A DNA stretch of 64,000 nucleotides from Thermus thermophilus (lineage in GTDB: Bacteria > Deinococcota > Deinococci > Deinococcales > Thermaceae). Made by a program: the position numbers and the translations under genes. The notes beneath the pieces were generated by a model. The model was not told the DNA's origin, did not search any database, and was given only the letters and a program-made list of their open reading frames with translations. This document shows, in pieces, positions 45,809 through 54,174 of the stretch (within the stretch, counting starts at the first letter, position 1; each line of letters begins with the position of its first letter). Location: assembly GCF_019974155.1 (NCBI RefSeq), contig NZ_AP025158.1:434001-498000 (forward strand), written 5' to 3'.

Positions 45809-46470
45809 GGCGGATCTGGCTTCTGGCCCTTAGGGACCTCCGCCTCGAGGTCCGGGACCGCCTCGGGGTCCTCTCGGCCCTGGCCTTTCTCTTCGTCAAC
45901 CTCTTCGTCATGGCCCTGGCCCTGGGCCCGGAGGAGGGGACACTGCGCCGGGCGGCCCCCGGGGTCCTCTGGGTGGCCCTGGCCTTCCTCTCCACCCTCC
46001 TCGCCACCCGGGCCTTCGGCCGGGAGACGGAGGAGGGAACGCTGGACGACCTCCTTCTCGTTCCCGGGAGCAAGGAGTGGGTCTACTTCGGCAAGCTTCT
46101 CTTCCAGCTCCTCGTCCTCCTGCCCTTGGCCCTCCTCGCCCTCTTTGGGGCCGCGGGGTTCTTCCACGTCCCCTTGGAACGCGGGGGGGCTCTCTTCCTC
46201 ACCCTCGCCTTAGGAAGCCTGGGCTACGCCAGCGTGGCCACCTTCTACGCCGGGCTTTTGAGCCGCCTGAGGGGGCGGGAGGTCCTTCTTCCCCTTCTCC
46301 TCTTCTCCCTGGTGGTCCCCGTGGTCCTGGCCTCGGTGCGGGCCACGGCGGGGGTCGCCGAGGGGCTTCCCTTGGGGGAGGTGGCCCCTTGGTGGCAGCT
46401 GCTCCTCGTCTTTGACCTGGTCTACGTCACCGCGAGCGCCCTCCTCTTCCCCCTGGTCATGGAGGGGTAG
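45805..46470 (+). CDS. ccmB: Heme exporter permease CcmB
   Basis: 221 aa, six helices. RRIWLLALRDLRLEVRDR at the N-terminus, then FGRETEEGTLDDLLLVPGS (the conserved cytoplasmic loop) match CcmB. Start GTG 45805 overlaps the ccmA stop. Confidence 0.92.
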   Translation: MRRIWLLALRDLRLEVRDRLGVLSALAFLFVNLFVMALALGPEEGTLRRAAPGVLWVALAFLSTLLATRAFGRETEEGTLDDLLLVPGSKEWVYFGKLLFQLLVLLPLALLALFGAAGFFHVPLERGGALFLTLALGSLGYASVATFYAGLLSRLRGREVLLPLLLFSLVVPVVLASVRATAGVAEGLPLGEVAPWWQLLLVFDLVYVTASALLFPLVMEG

Positions 46471-46531
46471 GGGGGTTTACAGAAACCTCACCTTCCCTCG
46501 GCTATCCTAGGTGCTGAAGGAGGTTTGACCG

Positions 46532-47218
46532 ATGCAGAAGACCGCGTCGCTTTCCCGTCCCGACGGCCTCACCTGGGCCTTCCTGGCCCTTGGGGTGTTG
46601 CTCCTTCCCCTGGGGCTTTACCTCGCCCTCGCCGCGCCCCCGGACGCCAACCAGGGGTATTTGGTCCGGATCATGTACCTGCACGTTCCCACCGCCTGGG
46701 TGGGGTACCTGGCCTTTTTCGTCACCTTCCTCTACTCCCTCCTCTACCTCTTCCGCCAGGACCCGCGGCACGACCGGATCGCCGCCGCGAGCGCCGAGAT
46801 CGGCCTTGTCTTCATGGGCCTTGCCCTGGTGACGGGGATGCTCTGGGCCCGGCCCACCTGGGGGGTCTACTGGACCTGGGAGCCCAGGCTCACCACCACG
46901 GCCATCCTCTTCGCCGTCTACGTGGGCTACTTCCTCCTCCGGGGGGCCATTGAGGACCCCGAGCTTCGCCGCAAAGCGGCGGCGGCCGTGGGCGTTTTGG
47001 GCTTCCTCAACGTGCCCATCAGCTACATGTCGGTGAAGTGGTGGCGGAGCCTGCACCAGACCCAGTCCATTGACCTCACCACGGGTAAGATCCACATGGC
47101 CCCGGAGATGCTTCAGGTCCTCCTCTTCCACCTCGCCGTCTTCACGCTTCTGTACCTGGGCTTCGTCCGCTTCCGCGGCCTCGTGGCGGCCCTGGAGGAA
47201 GCGAAGGAGGAGGCGTGA
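46532..47218 (+). CDS. ccmC: Heme exporter protein CcmC
   Basis: 228 aa, six helices. Heme-handling WWD-type loop WGVYWTWEPRLTTTAIL with flanking His in YLHVPTAWV and WRSLHQTQSI. Passes heme to CcmE. AAGGAGGT precedes the ATG, with TATCCT at 46503 as a weak -10, so it may have its own promoter. Confidence 0.94.
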   Translation: MQKTASLSRPDGLTWAFLALGVLLLPLGLYLALAAPPDANQGYLVRIMYLHVPTAWVGYLAFFVTFLYSLLYLFRQDPRHDRIAAASAEIGLVFMGLALVTGMLWARPTWGVYWTWEPRLTTTAILFAVYVGYFLLRGAIEDPELRRKAAAAVGVLGFLNVPISYMSVKWWRSLHQTQSIDLTTGKIHMAPEMLQVLLFHLAVFTLLYLGFVRFRGLVAALEEAKEEA

Positions 47219-47313
47219 TGGGGGTCTTCGTCACCTGGGTCTACGTCCTCACCTACCTCGCCGTCTTCGGCTACCTGGCCTACCTCTTCTGGCGGTACGG
47301 GAGGGCGCGGTGA
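47218..47313 (+). CDS. ccmD: CcmD small membrane protein
   Basis: 31 aa, one membrane helix: starts MGVFVTWVYVLTYLAV and ends YLFWRYGRAR. Too short for most gene callers. Overlaps the ccmC stop (TGATG) and the ccmE start (GTGA). Fits CcmD in size, topology and place; it joins CcmABC to release holo-CcmE. Confidence 0.85.
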   Translation: MGVFVTWVYVLTYLAVFGYLAYLFWRYGRAR

Positions 47314-47738
47314 AGGGGAAGCACCTCCTCGGCCTCCTGGTCATCCTGGGCGCTTTGGGGTACATGGTCTTCGGGGGGCTTGGGCGGAACCTGGTCTACT
47401 TCCTCACCCCTTCGGAGTACCTCCAGGACCAGGCCCGCTACCAGAACCGCCCCGTGCGCCTCGGGGGGCTCGTGAAGCCCGGAACCGTCCAGTACGATAA
47501 GGACCGCTTGGAGCTCCGCTTCGTCCTCACGGACGGGGTGGCCGAGGTGCCCGTCCTCCACAAGGGCACCCCTCCGGGCATGTTCAAGGAGGGCCAGGGG
47601 GTGGTGGTGGAGGGCCGCTTCCAGGGAGGGGTCTTCCAGGGCACCAACCTCCTGGTGAAGCACTCGGAGACCTACCAGCCTCCCAGGGAAGGCTGGACCC
47701 CGGAGGAGGTGCGCAAGCTGATTGAGGAGGCCAAATGA
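47310..47738 (+). CDS. ccmE: Heme chaperone CcmE
   Basis: 142 aa. One N-terminal helix, then an OB fold: YFLTPSEYL, RLGGLVKPGTVQYD, RFVLTDGVAEVPVLHKGTPP. The covalent heme His118 in LLVKHSETYQPP with Tyr122. Start GTG 47310 overlaps ccmD. The frame is open upstream across ccmD, but that is out of register with a real N-terminus. Confidence 0.93.
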   Translation: MKGKHLLGLLVILGALGYMVFGGLGRNLVYFLTPSEYLQDQARYQNRPVRLGGLVKPGTVQYDKDRLELRFVLTDGVAEVPVLHKGTPPGMFKEGQGVVVEGRFQGGVFQGTNLLVKHSETYQPPREGWTPEEVRKLIEEAK

Positions 47739-49666
47739 CCCCGGCCCTTCTCGGCAACCTAAGCGTGAGCCTGGCCCTGGCCTTTAGCCTCCTGGGCCTG
47801 GGCCTCGCCCTCCTCGCCTACCTCCAGGGGGACGGGCGCTTCCTAAGGGGGGCGAGGGCCCTCGTGCTCCCCGCCTTCCTCGCCGCCCTTGCCGCCTTCC
47901 TCGCCCTGGAGTGGGCCCTCCTCGCCCATGACTTCAGCCTGGCCTACGTGGCGAGGAACCACTCCACCAAAGACCCCCTCTGGGTGACCCTGGTGACCCC
48001 CTGGGCGGCCCTCGAGGGGAGCCTCCTCCTCTGGGGCCTCCTCCAGACCCTCTACACCCTCCTCGCCAGCCGCAAGCCTCTGGACCCCTGGCGGGCCTCT
48101 TTGGTCCTCGCCGTGCTCTTCGGCATCCAGGCCTTCTTCTTCGGGGTCATGGCCACCATCGCGAGCCCCTTTGAGACCCTGCCCGACCCCCCTCCCGACG
48201 GCGTGGGCCCGAACCCCCTCCTCCAGAACCACTGGATGATGGCCGTCCACCCCGTCCTCATGTACCTGGGCTTCGTGGGCCTGAGCGTGCCCTACGCCTA
48301 CGCGGTGGCGGCCATGGTCGCCCGGCGCTACCAGACCTGGGTGGAGGAAACCCGTTGGTGGACCCTCATCGCCTGGGGCTTCCTCACCGCGGGGAAGGTG
48401 GCGGGGATGTGGTGGAGCTACGAGGTCCTGGGCTGGGGCGGGTACTGGGCCTGGGACCCGGTGGAAAACGCCAGCTTCATCCCCTGGCTCCTCGCCACCG
48501 CCTTCCTCCACACCGCCTTCGTCCAGCAGACCCGGGGGGCCTTCAAGACCTGGAACTTCGCCTTCGTGACCCTGGCCTTCGCCGCCACCGTCCTCGGCAC
48601 CTTCCTCACCCGAAGCGGGGTCATCCAGTCGGTCCACGCCTTCGCCGAGGGCCCCGTGGGGCCTGCCTTCCTCGGCTTCTTCCTCCTCGCCACGGGCCTT
48701 GGCCTCGGCCTCCTCTCCCGAGTCTCCCGGGAGGTGCGGGACACCGCCCTTTTCCACCCCCTCTCCCGGGAGGGGGCGCTTCTCCTCGGGGCCTTCTTCT
48801 TCGCGGGCTGGGCCCTCGTGGTCGTCCTCGGCACCTTCTACCCCCTTCTCGTGGAGGCCTTCACCGGGGCCAAGGTGAGCGTGGGGGCCCCCTTCTTCAA
48901 CCAGGTCTCGGCCCCCCTGGGGGCGGGGATCCTCCTCCTCATGGGGGTGGGGCCCCTCCTCCCCTGGCGCAGGGCCCGGCGGGAGGTCTTGCGGAACCTC
49001 CTCGTCCTTCTCCTCGCCCTCGCCTTGGGGACCCTATTCGGCCTCCTCCGGGGCTACGCCTTGGGGGCCTCCTTCGCTTTGGGACTTTTCCTCTACAACG
49101 CCGCCGCCATCTACCTTCTGGCGCGGGAAGGGGTCTTGGCCCGGGTGCGGGCGGGGCTTTCCCCCTGGGGCTTTTTGGCGAACCGGAGGCGGGTGGGGAG
49201 CCTCGTGGTCCACTTCGCCGTGGCCCTCATGGGGCTTGCCATCGCCTTCAGCCAGACCTACCGCCTGGAGAGCGAGAAGACCCTCTACCGGGGAGAGGCC
49301 TGGGAGGTGGGGGGCGTGCGCATGACCTTCCAGGGGGTGCGGGCCTTGGACGAGGGGCGGCGCTTCGCCGTGGAGGCCCTTCTTGGGACGGACCGCTTCG
49401 GGGAGGTGAGGCCCAGGCTCCACTTCTACCCCCAGATGAATAGCCCCCTTCCCGCCCCCGAGGTCATTTACACCCCGGGGAACGACTACTACTTCCTCCT
49501 CATGGACTTTGACCGGGAAAAGGGAGAGTGGGCCTCCATCCGCCTCATCGTCACGCCTTTGGTCTTCTGGATTTGGGTGGCAGGGGCGCTCATGGCCCTG
49601 GGCACCCTCTACATCCTCTGGCCCGCGGGCCGGGCCGAGGAGGCTAGGGGGGTGAGCCCGGCGTGA
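47735..49666 (+). CDS. ccmF: Cytochrome c heme lyase CcmF
   Basis: 643 aa, about 14 helices. WWD signature MWWSYEVLGWGGYWAWDPVE and flanking His in QNHWMMAVHPVLMYLG and LHTAFVQQ. Ligates heme to apocytochromes. ATG overlaps ccmE (ATGA). Confidence 0.96.
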   Translation: MTPALLGNLSVSLALAFSLLGLGLALLAYLQGDGRFLRGARALVLPAFLAALAAFLALEWALLAHDFSLAYVARNHSTKDPLWVTLVTPWAALEGSLLLWGLLQTLYTLLASRKPLDPWRASLVLAVLFGIQAFFFGVMATIASPFETLPDPPPDGVGPNPLLQNHWMMAVHPVLMYLGFVGLSVPYAYAVAAMVARRYQTWVEETRWWTLIAWGFLTAGKVAGMWWSYEVLGWGGYWAWDPVENASFIPWLLATAFLHTAFVQQTRGAFKTWNFAFVTLAFAATVLGTFLTRSGVIQSVHAFAEGPVGPAFLGFFLLATGLGLGLLSRVSREVRDTALFHPLSREGALLLGAFFFAGWALVVVLGTFYPLLVEAFTGAKVSVGAPFFNQVSAPLGAGILLLMGVGPLLPWRRARREVLRNLLVLLLALALGTLFGLLRGYALGASFALGLFLYNAAAIYLLAREGVLARVRAGLSPWGFLANRRRVGSLVVHFAVALMGLAIAFSQTYRLESEKTLYRGEAWEVGGVRMTFQGVRALDEGRRFAVEALLGTDRFGEVRPRLHFYPQMNSPLPAPEVIYTPGNDYYFLLMDFDREKGEWASIRLIVTPLVFWIWVAGALMALGTLYILWPAGRAEEARGVSPA

Positions 49667-50199
49667 GGGGGTGGCTCTGGCTCCTCCTGCTCCTGGCCCT
49701 TGGGGGCCTCTTCTTTTGGGGGATGCAGCGGAACCCCAAGGAGCTTCCCTCCGTCCTCGCCAAGGAGCGGAGGCCCGCCCCCGACTTCACCCTCCCCCTC
49801 CTTTCCCCCTACCGGGCGGAGTGGGGGGAGGCCTTCCGCCTCGCCGACCACCTGGGCAAGAGGCCCATCGTCCTCAACTTCTGGGCCAGCTGGTGCTACC
49901 CCGCCTGCTACGAGGAGGCGCCCATCTTGGAGGCCTCCTGGCGCCGCCACCGGGGGGAGGTCCTCTTCGTGGGGGTGAACACCCAGGACAAGGAGGAGGA
50001 GGCCCTAAGGTTCATCGCCCAGTTCGGCCTCACCTTCCCCCAGGTCTACGACCCCCGGGGCCGGGTGGGGGTGGACTACGGGATGTACGGGGTGCCCGAG
50101 ACCTTCTTCATAGACCGGGAGGGCCGGGTCCTCGCCCGGCACGCCGGGGCCATTGACGAGGCCACCTTAGCGCGTTACCTAGAGGAGGCCTTGCGATGA
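49663..50199 (+). CDS. ccmG: Thiol:disulfide oxidoreductase CcmG/DsbE with CxxxC active site
   Basis: 178 aa. Membrane-anchored thioredoxin fold with NFWASWCYPACYEEAP; Cys78 and Cys82 are four apart (CxxxC) rather than the usual three (WCxxC). YGVPETFFIDREG holds the cis-Pro (PET) loop. Reduces apocytochrome thiols before heme ligation; fed by CcdA. GTG start at an overlap with ccmF. Confidence 0.92.
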   Translation: MRGWLWLLLLLALGGLFFWGMQRNPKELPSVLAKERRPAPDFTLPLLSPYRAEWGEAFRLADHLGKRPIVLNFWASWCYPACYEEAPILEASWRRHRGEVLFVGVNTQDKEEEALRFIAQFGLTFPQVYDPRGRVGVDYGMYGVPETFFIDREGRVLARHAGAIDEATLARYLEEALR

Positions 50200-50615
50200 G
50201 GTGGGTTGTCCTGCTCTTGGCCTTTCTCCTTCCCGCCCTGGCCCAGGAGGCGCCGCCCCCAGACCTCTCCCCGGAGGTCTTCCGCATCGCCCGGGAGCTC
50301 CGCTGCCCCGTCTGCCAGGGGGAGTCGGCGGCGGAGAGCAACTCGGGGGTGGCGGCGGAGATGCGGAGGATCATCGCCGAGATGCTTCAGGAGGGGAAGA
50401 CGGAAGAGGAGATCAAGGCCTTCTTCGTGGAGCGGTACGGGGAGTGGATCCTCTACGCGCCCCCGAGGCGGGGGGTGACCCTTTGGGTCTGGGTGCTCCC
50501 CGTCTTGGGGCTTCTCCTCCTCGGCCTTGGCCTCTTCGCCTACTTCCGGCCCAAGCCGCTTCCCAAGGAGCTTTTGGAGGAGGCGGAGCGCCGCCTTAAG
50601 GAGCCCCCGAGATGA
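50196..50615 (+). CDS. ccmH: Cytochrome c biogenesis thioreductase CcmH
   Basis: 139 aa. Signal (MRWVVLLLAFLLPALA), LRCPVCQGESAAESNS with redox CxxC, three-helix fold (RYGEWILYAPPRRG) and one C-terminal membrane helix. Presents reduced apocytochrome to CcmF. Confidence 0.95.
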   Translation: MRWVVLLLAFLLPALAQEAPPPDLSPEVFRIARELRCPVCQGESAAESNSGVAAEMRRIIAEMLQEGKTEEEIKAFFVERYGEWILYAPPRRGVTLWVWVLPVLGLLLLGLGLFAYFRPKPLPKELLEEAERRLKEPPR

Positions 50616-51592
50616 CGGCCACCCTGCTCTTTCTCGCCCTCTTCCTCCTCGGCCTCCTCCTCGCCCTAAGGCCCCTCCTCGGCCCCAGGGAGCCCTTCCC
50701 CGAGCCGCCTAGGCGGGAGGAGCTTCTGCGGGAGCTGGAGGTCCTCAAGGAGGAGGTGGAGGCCCTGGAGGGGGAGGAAAGGAAGCGGGCCCTCGCCCGC
50801 ATGGTGGAGGTGGAAAGGCTTTTGGAGGGCTACCGCCCCCCCGCTCCCCGCCCCTTCAACCCCTGGCCCGTGGCCCTGGTCCTGGGGGCCGTGGTCCTCC
50901 TCGGGGTAGGCCTTTGGCGCTACACCCTCCCCCGCCTCCCCGGGGAGACCACGGTGACCCAGCGCCAGGAGGCCCGGGAGCTCAAGGCCCTGGCGGACAA
51001 GGCCAAGCGCACGGGGGAGGTGGAAGACCTTTTGGCTTGGGGGCGGAAGGCCTACGAGCTCCAGGCCCTTGACCAGGCTGCCGAGGCCTACCTGGAGGTC
51101 CTCAAGAAGGACCCCAGGAACGTGGAGGCGGTGCGCCGGGTGGGGATCCTCCTCTTCATGGGGGGAAGGCCGGAGGAGGCGAGGATTTTCCTGGAGATCG
51201 CCCAGCACGCCGACCCCAAGGCCGCGGAGGGGTGGCTTTTCCTGGGGAACCTCTACTTCCAGGAGGGGAGGATGCAGGAGGCCATCGCCGCCTGGGAGAG
51301 GTACCTGGAGGCCGGGGGCGAGGCCAAGGAGCGGGTGGAGGCCCTCATCGCCATGGCCAAAGCCCAAGCCCAAGGGGGAAAGGACGGGAAGAGCGTCTAC
51401 GAGGCCCGCTGCGCCGCCTGCCACGGCCTCCAGGGGGAAGGGGGCGTGGGCCCGAGGCTTAAGGGGAACCCCATCCTAAAGGCCCCGGAGGCGGTGCGGG
51501 AGATCGTCTTAAAGGGCCGGGGGACGATGCCCGCCGTTCCCCTCTCCGAGGAGGAGCTTGGGGCCCTCTTGGACTACCTGGGAAGCCTCTAG
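50612..51592 (+). CDS. ccmI: CcmI-like TPR protein fused to a cytochrome c domain
   Basis: 326 aa. Two membrane helices (about 1-20 and 86-103) separated by a coiled coil (REELLRELEVLKEEVEALEG), then TPR repeats (about 130-245), as in CcmI. After about residue 255 comes a complete c-type domain: heme site CAACH (Cys267-His271) and likely Met ligand in GTMPAVPLSEEELGALLDYL. CcmI holds apocytochrome c during maturation; here it carries its own cytochrome. Confidence 0.87.
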   Translation: MTATLLFLALFLLGLLLALRPLLGPREPFPEPPRREELLRELEVLKEEVEALEGEERKRALARMVEVERLLEGYRPPAPRPFNPWPVALVLGAVVLLGVGLWRYTLPRLPGETTVTQRQEARELKALADKAKRTGEVEDLLAWGRKAYELQALDQAAEAYLEVLKKDPRNVEAVRRVGILLFMGGRPEEARIFLEIAQHADPKAAEGWLFLGNLYFQEGRMQEAIAAWERYLEAGGEAKERVEALIAMAKAQAQGGKDGKSVYEARCAACHGLQGEGGVGPRLKGNPILKAPEAVREIVLKGRGTMPAVPLSEEELGALLDYLGSL

Positions 51593-51594
51593 CC

Positions 51595-52149
51595 ATGAAG
51601 CGGCGCGACCTCTTCTTCTACCTTCCCGTGGCGGTGGCCGGGGGGTTTTTCGCCTGGTTCGGGGTGCGCACCTACAACCTCCGCTTCCGCCCCCGGCCCG
51701 AGGTGGGGGCGCCCACCTGGAAGGCGGGGCCCAAGGTGGCCGTGGCCCGGCTTGGGGAGCTTGGGGTGTGGCAGGCGAAGCCCTTCCTCTACCCCCTTCC
51801 CTTGGGGGAGCTTAAGGCCTTCCTCCTCCGCCTGCCCGAGCCCGCCCCCGGGGGGCTTTCCGTGGGGGAGGAGCACTACCTGGCCTTAAGCCGCATCTGC
51901 ACCCACCAGGGGTGCACGGTGAACCTCGTCCCCGACCCCGAGGCGGCCTCCCTCCTCTACAACTTCCGCTACGAGCGGCCCTTTCTGGGCTGTCCTTGCC
52001 ACTTCGGGGCCTTTGACCCCCTGCTTGGGGGGAAGGCCGTCTACGGCCCCCCTCGGTTTCCCTTGCCCCGCCTGCGCCTCGAGGCGGAAGGGGAGACCCT
52101 CTACGCCACCGGGCACGAGGTGCCCCTAAGGCCCATGGAAGGCGGGTGA
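51595..52149 (+). CDS. Rieske iron-sulfur protein
   Basis: 184 aa. N-terminal KRRDLFFYLPVAVAGGFFAW, likely Tat anchor. Rieske boxes ICTHQGCTVN (Cys102, His104) and CPCHFGAFDPLLGG (Cys135, His136). It lies 2 bp after ccmI. It resembles the Rieske subunit of a quinol:cytochrome c oxidoreductase or of an arsenite oxidase-like enzyme; no cytochrome b gene is beside it. Confidence 0.9.
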   Translation: MKRRDLFFYLPVAVAGGFFAWFGVRTYNLRFRPRPEVGAPTWKAGPKVAVARLGELGVWQAKPFLYPLPLGELKAFLLRLPEPAPGGLSVGEEHYLALSRICTHQGCTVNLVPDPEAASLLYNFRYERPFLGCPCHFGAFDPLLGGKAVYGPPRFPLPRLRLEAEGETLYATGHEVPLRPMEGG

Positions 52150-52164
52150 AGACAAAGCCAAGGT

Positions 52165-52185
52165 CCCGCCCCAAGCTTGGGCGGG
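52165..52185. terminator. Terminator hairpin after the Rieske gene
   Basis: CCCGCCC-CAAGCTT-GGGCGGG, 7-bp stem, 15 nt past the stop; no T tract. Confidence 0.5.
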
Positions 52186-52203
52186 GCCCTCAGGAGGGGC
52201 CCA

Positions 52204-52624
52204 TTAGTAGGGCTCGCCCTCCAGCATCTTCCGCTCCTGATCCACGGAGACCAGGGCCAGCTCAATGGGGTAGTGGGGCTCGTTCACCCCAGGGTGGGCT
52301 CCCGAGGGGATGAGGTTCACGTGGTTAATGCAGGTGATCCCCAGGGCCCTCAGGGTCTTCGTGCCGATGTCCACGTACTTCTGGCTCTCGTTACCGGGTT
52401 CCCCGCCCTTTCGTAGGCGAGGAAAGGGTCTTCAGGCAGGGTGCTCGGGTCCACGTAGAGGGTGCCGAGGCCGGAGATGAAGTTGGGGAGCGCCCCCTTC
52501 AGGGCCTCGCTCACGTTCACGTAGGGGGCCGAAGGGGGGCCTTCCGCACCTAGAGTATCTGGGCCAGGTCCAGGCCAAAGGCCACCGCCAAAGAGACCAT
52601 CACGAGCGCTTTCGCCTTCCTCAT
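52204..52624 (-). pseudogene. Decayed secreted protein gene beside the ECF sigma locus
   Basis: ATG 52624 begins a signal peptide (MRKAKALVMVSLAVAFGLDL). A TAG at 52552-52550 and a frame change interrupt it at once. A second frame gives GLGTLYVDPSTLPEDPFLAYER; another shift near 52,400 leads to GTKTLRALGITCINHVNLIP, then GAHPGVNEPHYPIELALVSV, with TAA at 52204. At least two lesions. The GHPGxxEPHY-type motif resembles small secreted proteins of the DUF5602/TTHB210 kind, which in HB8 are under a sigma-E/anti-sigma pair (from memory). Confidence 0.7.
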
Positions 52625-52654
52625 ATGTCTGCCTCTCTTAGGAGCCCTCTGGAG

Positions 52655-52735
52655 CTCCACCCTACCCTGCGGCCGGAGGGGGGTGGTGGATGAGGCCAAA
52701 CCGGACGGGCTTTCTGCCCGTATGGTAGGGTGGAG
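52655..52735. promoter_or_regulatory. Paired inverted repeats between the secreted-protein gene and the ECF sigma gene
   Basis: CTCCACCCTACC (52655-52666) and its exact complement GGTAGGGTGGAG (52724-52735), 57 nt apart. Each half lies in the same orientation just upstream of one of the two divergent genes, as a shared promoter element or operator would. Confidence 0.55.
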
Positions 52736-52739
52736 GCGG

Positions 52740-53303
52740 ATGGGCTTGCCCGCCGATTCCCTCTCCGACGAGGCCCTCCTCGCTTTGGTGGCCCGCGGGG
52801 ACGAGGAGGCCTTCCGCGCCCTTTTCCGACGCTACGCGGGAAGCTTTCTCGCCTTGGCGCGCAGGATGGGCCTGGATGGGGCGGGGGCCGAGGATGTGGT
52901 GCAGGAGGCGATGATAAGGGTCTGGCAGAAGGCCAAGGAGTTTGACCCCAGGCGCGGGAGCGCCCGGGCGTTCCTCCTCACCTTGGGGCACCACGCGGCG
53001 GTGGACGAGGTGCGCAGGCGAGCCGCGAGGCCCCTTCCCCTGGAGCCCGATCCCGAGAGGGATGAGGAGGCTTTTGACCTTCCGGGTCCCGGGCTGGACG
53101 AGGAGGGCCACTTGGACCGTACCCGCCTTGGCCGGGCACTGAAGGCCCTGTCTCCGGAGGAGCAGCGGGTGATTGAGGTCCTCTACTACCAGGGCTACAC
53201 CCACCGGGAGGCGGCAAGGCTTCTTGGTGTTCCCTTGGGAACCCTCAAAACCTGGGCCAGGAAGGCCCTCTTGAAGCTCAAGGAGGTGCTCCGTGAGCCC
53301 TGA
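52740..53303 (+). CDS. ECF-type RNA polymerase sigma factor
   Basis: 187 aa. Region 2: EEAFRALFRRYAGSFLALAR, AEDVVQEAMIRVWQKA, AFLLTLGHHAAVDEVRRR. Region 4: LSPEEQRVIEVLYYQGYTHR and EAARLLGVPLGTLKTWARKAL. Start ATG 52740 has GGAGG 4 nt upstream; ATG 52722 is in frame but falls in the repeat. Overlaps the anti-sigma gene by 11 bp. Probably the T. thermophilus sigma-E group. Confidence 0.92.
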   Translation: MGLPADSLSDEALLALVARGDEEAFRALFRRYAGSFLALARRMGLDGAGAEDVVQEAMIRVWQKAKEFDPRRGSARAFLLTLGHHAAVDEVRRRAARPLPLEPDPERDEEAFDLPGPGLDEEGHLDRTRLGRALKALSPEEQRVIEVLYYQGYTHREAARLLGVPLGTLKTWARKALLKLKEVLREP

Positions 53304-53910
53304 AGAGGTCCGGGAACTCCTCCCCCTTTACGCCTTGGGGGCCCTCACCCCCGAGGAGCGGGCCCGGGTGGAGGAGGCCCTAAAGCGCTACCCCGAGCTC
53401 TGGACCGAGGCCAAGGCCCTTCTGGAGACGGCGGCGGAGCTCGCCGCGGGCCTTCCTCAGGAACCTTTGCCCTCAGGGCTCGAGGAGCGGGTCCTCCGCC
53501 GCATCCGCCCAAGGCGCCTTTCCCTTCTCCCCCTCCTCGCCCGGGCAGCCGCGGTCCTGGCCTTCCTCCTCGTGGGCTACGGGGCCTACTTCGGCCTCTC
53601 CTGGACCTTGAGCCTAGGGGCGCCCGCCACCCGGGTCTACGCCCTGGTGGGCCCCCAAGGGGGGGTGGTGGGGCATGCGGTGGTGCGCCAGGACGGGCGG
53701 GCCCTGGTGGTCCTGGGGGCCCTGCCCCCCCAAGGGCGGGTTTACCAAGCCTGGGGATTGGGGAAGGGCGATCCTGTACCCTTGCCCACCTTTCGCCTCC
53801 CCCTTAAGGTGGTGCGCTTGCCCGAGGGGGCCCAGGCCCTGGCGGTTTCCCTCGAGCCCCCGGGGGGAAGCCAAAGGCCCACGGAGATCCTAGGCTTGCC
53901 CAAGCTCTAG
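53293..53910 (+). CDS. Membrane anti-sigma factor (RskA-like)
   Basis: 205 aa. N-terminal zinc-less anti-sigma domain (SPEEVRELLPLYALGALTPE, EERARVEEALKRYPEL), one membrane helix (about 80-100) and an external beta domain with GRVYQAWGLGKGDPVPLPTF, typical of RskA. Holds the ECF factor at the membrane. GTG start inside the sigma gene gives coupled synthesis. Its stop overlaps the decayed ferritin-like gene. Confidence 0.88.
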   Translation: MSPEEVRELLPLYALGALTPEERARVEEALKRYPELWTEAKALLETAAELAAGLPQEPLPSGLEERVLRRIRPRRLSLLPLLARAAAVLAFLLVGYGAYFGLSWTLSLGAPATRVYALVGPQGGVVGHAVVRQDGRALVVLGALPPQGRVYQAWGLGKGDPVPLPTFRLPLKVVRLPEGAQALAVSLEPPGGSQRPTEILGLPKL

Positions 53911-54174
53911 GGCAGGTAGGGCTTCAGGGCTTCCTGGGCCTCTTGGGGGAGGAGTGCCCGCTCCAGGGCCCGGTCGTTGGCCACAAAGGGAGGGCGGAGC
54001 AGGGGGTCTTGGAACGCTAGGCGGGCCTGGCGCACCAGGACGCGGTGCCCCGCCTCCACCCCCAAGATGGCCCCCGCCAGACGCAAGGCTTCGCCTTCTA
54101 AAAAGGGCAAAGCCCCTAGGTAGGCGCCTACGAAGGCCTCCTCCAGGGTTTCCAGGAGGCGGAGAACTGAGCTC
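53907..54174 (-). pseudogene. Ferritin-like gene, C-terminal fragment cut off by an insertion sequence
   Basis: Minus strand encodes LLETLEEAFVGAYLGALPFL, then AGAILGVEAGHRVLVRQARL, ending QEALKPYLP. It matches the intact ferritin-like protein at 56850 (ALEDAFVGAYLGALPLIQ, AGAILGNEAAHRATVRAS). The frame ends at the left edge of the insertion. Confidence 0.85.
54169..54174. repeat. Target-site duplication, left copy
   Basis: GAGCTC, repeated at 55333-55338 on the far side of the insertion. The site is a palindrome, so it also extends the terminal inverted repeats. Confidence 0.65.
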
